The notes under the pieces are model-generated. The model was not told the DNA's origin. It ran no database searches and saw only the letters and a program-made list of their open reading frames with translations. The translations under genes were made by a program, and so were the position numbers. DNA of 64,000 nucleotides from Blasia pusilla (taxonomy: Eukaryota; Marchantiophyta; Marchantiopsida; Blasiales): contig CM114271.1 of the NCBI GenBank assembly GCA_050084515.1, forward strand, positions 3,038,001-3,102,000. The letters run 5' to 3'. Numbering within the stretch: position 1 is the stretch's first letter; each line of letters begins with the position of its first letter. This document shows positions 62,317-64,000 of this stretch, in pieces.

Positions 62317-63564
62317 CTAGTGAGAGGTGGCGTCAAAATATGCCATATGCCATCCTCTCGAACACCCATCATAAACTAGCATAGTGGATGCACCACGGGC
62401 GGAACCACACAACATACACCGCAAGCCTGCAAGAACTATTGCTAAGCTTGGATCAAATATACCGTCAATGTTCGGAAGATGACATGGCACACAGTTACGC
62501 ACATGGTCCTTCCAAACCATACCATCGCCTCCCTCCAATAAGAGAACAACGAATAGTAAAACCTCACGCACTCTCAAGATGGTGCGCCCTGTAGTCACAT
62601 CCAACGTCGTAGGTGCCGACGGCTGCAAGTAGATTAAGTCTTCTTGATGAAACCTCCGGATAGTAGGTCGATAACCACCTCCCCGAATAGTCACATACCT
62701 CAACGTATCCCGATGTTGCGCAATCGCCAAGTTCTCAAAGGCCATGGGCATCACTCTCCAAAATAACTCATCCCTCTGAGAACATTCTCGCATCCATACA
62801 TCAGGGTCATCAAGGTTCAACACCTCACCAACATCTCGACGAATGGCCGTAGGTAAATCTGGCTCTCGGTCATAAGGCAACAAGTACGGTGAGAAAGACG
62901 CTAAGGATGCCTGCCTGCTGAATCTGTATCTCATCGCCAACCACGGAAACTAAAGGTCCCAATCTCCTAGGTGACCTCTTTGCAAGCCATACTTGCGTAG
63001 TCCTCTCTTCACCATCTGCACAACCCGCTGTGCTAGTCCATCCGCCTTAGGATGATTTCGGGAAGTAGTGCAGTGGTCGATCATTGCCTAATTACACAAG
63101 GCCTGAAACTCCCCGCGGAACTCTGTACCTTGGTCTGTCAACACCTCAACTAGTGCATCGTAATGATTGAGCACTCGATCTAGGAAGGCATATGCTACTC
63201 CTTCACTTGCTTTTTCAGGCAATGCAACCAACTCTATCCACTTCGAGAAGTGCTCGACCATCACCAACACATATCGACTATGGCGCTCCGTCAAAGGCAA
63301 AGGTCCTGGCAAATCCATACTCCATCTATAACCTAAACCCATGATCGGAAGTGGATGGAACTGTGGAGTCAGAGCATTGAGCGATGCTCGGACTCGATCA
63401 CACACCATGCATCTTGCAACAAATTGCTGAACGTCAGTCTGGATTGTCACATGTGAGTAACCAGTAGACCAAGATCTATCGTGGATAGGACGTAGGAGCC
63501 AGCGGACTATCTGGAGTGTAACTTTGTCCCACGGTGTCGGATAAGGTTGAGGATAGGTCCATGG
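62317..63564 (-). pseudogene. Gypsy integrase with C-terminal PHD-like finger, copy B
   Basis: The core shows DRVRASLNALTPQFHPLP, first Asp in RWSMDLPGPL, YVLVMVEHFSKWIELVALPE and second Asp in EVLTDQGTEFRGEF. The Glu position reads HPKADGLAQR, so the catalytic Glu codon is now Lys. Stops occur after FQALCN and within WDL. Downstream come the integrase C-terminal part (QHRDTLRYVTIRGGGYRP, APTTLDVTTGRTILRVREVL) and a finger, CMLCGSARGASTMLVYDGC followed by RGWHMAYFD. Two cysteines of a C4HC3 pattern are Tyr here. It is inactive. Confidence 0.85.
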
Positions 63565-64000
63565 TGTCAGGAACGTCATTTCTGACAACTTTCACGTTGA
63601 GGACTTTCACAGCCGGATGACTTGTTGACCAGGTCACCCACCCTTGGTAACCTGTGCGCGCAAGTTACCAATGGGATGGCTATTTTTAGAGGAAGATCCT
63701 TTTGGCTCTTCCCAACCCTACATAAGAGAGGAAGATGGCTTTCCTAAGCCATCTTTCTCATGTTGGGCCGTTGGAGCACCTCTCTTGTATGTGTGTGAGA
63801 TAGGACTAGGGTGCTAGCGTCCGGATTCCTTGATAGCATAGGGTGGACTAGGCTCGATATGCCGATGTAGATTGAGGAGTGGACTTTTAGGCCGGGTGTG
63901 CCGTTTTTACTACTCTTTATTTTTATATGAGAGAGATGTTAGGGGGGCTGGTGGGAATTCATTGTTTGCAGGTAGGCAAGCGAGTTGCCTTGGTCAGGAG
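63565..64000 (+). repeat. Start of another LTR-like sequence
   Basis: TGTCAGGAACGTCATTTCTG begins exactly where gypsy copy B loses similarity. The following sequence has an LTR-like layout, with a TATA-like CTACATAAGAG at about 63718. Only the left part is inside the window, so this is tentative. Confidence 0.4.

Larger units (their letters stand above)
61339..63564 (-). mobile_element. Ty3-gypsy copy B, inserted in copy A
   Basis: Same family and orientation as copy A, with its own LTR-like block and integrase. Its left border falls inside copy A's integrase zinc region. Its 5' part is replaced at about 63565 by another LTR-like start. Confidence 0.78.

Overview
This window looks like nuclear DNA of a land plant, with no sign of a bacterial replicon. 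It is dominated by nested and decayed transposable elements and contains one clear cellular gene, a seven-exon LONELY GUY (LOG) cytokinin-activating enzyme. The split genes use GT-AG introns. The LTR elements include a copia with an initiator-tRNA-Met-type primer site and gypsy integrases followed by a PHD-like finger, and Helitron, MULE and hAT remnants are also present. I would lean towards a non-seed plant (moss, lycophyte or similar) because of the gypsy type, but this is inference.

Layout. (1) 1-21040 is a three-level nest. A minus-strand Helitron is split inside its Pif1-like helicase by a Ty1-copia element (126-17387, target duplication TATAC on both sides). That copia is itself split in its pre-integrase region by a ~12.3 kb Mutator-like element (about 1946-14286). 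(2) 21-45.6 kb is mostly AT-rich, gene-poor DNA. It holds a GC-rich tandem-repeat patch at 22.1-22.8 kb, a minus-strand copia RNase H fragment at 28.4-28.8 kb, a decayed hAT transposase at 30-32.2 kb, a decayed gypsy integrase at 37.2-37.6 kb and a decayed minus-strand gag-like frame at 41.4-43.0 kb. (3) 45.6-58.9 kb has a more balanced base composition and carries the LOG gene (51524-55098), with a G-rich, G-quadruplex-capable promoter region. (4) 59.2-63.6 kb holds two minus-strand gypsy copies, the second inserted in the first, and the start of another LTR-like sequence runs off the right edge.

The most unusual item is the MULE at 1946-14286. It has two divergent split genes. The plus-strand gene (9960-13888) is a SWIM-finger transposase. 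The minus-strand gene (8657 down to 3746) encodes about 1,250 residues with a ParB/sulfiredoxin-like D-G-N-H-R motif in its first third and DNA-methyltransferase-like motifs near the C-terminus (order: catalytic D-x-P-x motif, then the AdoMet-binding motif). About 40 copies of a 27-bp palindrome (half-site GCAACCCGTCGGA) fill the element's non-exonic parts: the divergent promoter, both introns of the minus gene, the transposase intron and the 3' flank. None was seen in an exon. This suggests a transposon-encoded DNA-modifying or DNA-binding protein acting on its own palindromic sites, comparable in layout to VANDAL/VANC elements but with unrelated protein parts. Both genes are now pseudogenes. 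Many of their stops are the kind made by C-to-T change (CAG to TAG), as expected for a methylated, silenced element.

Coordinates and exon borders were worked out by hand. Family assignments rest on motif recognition, not on database searches.
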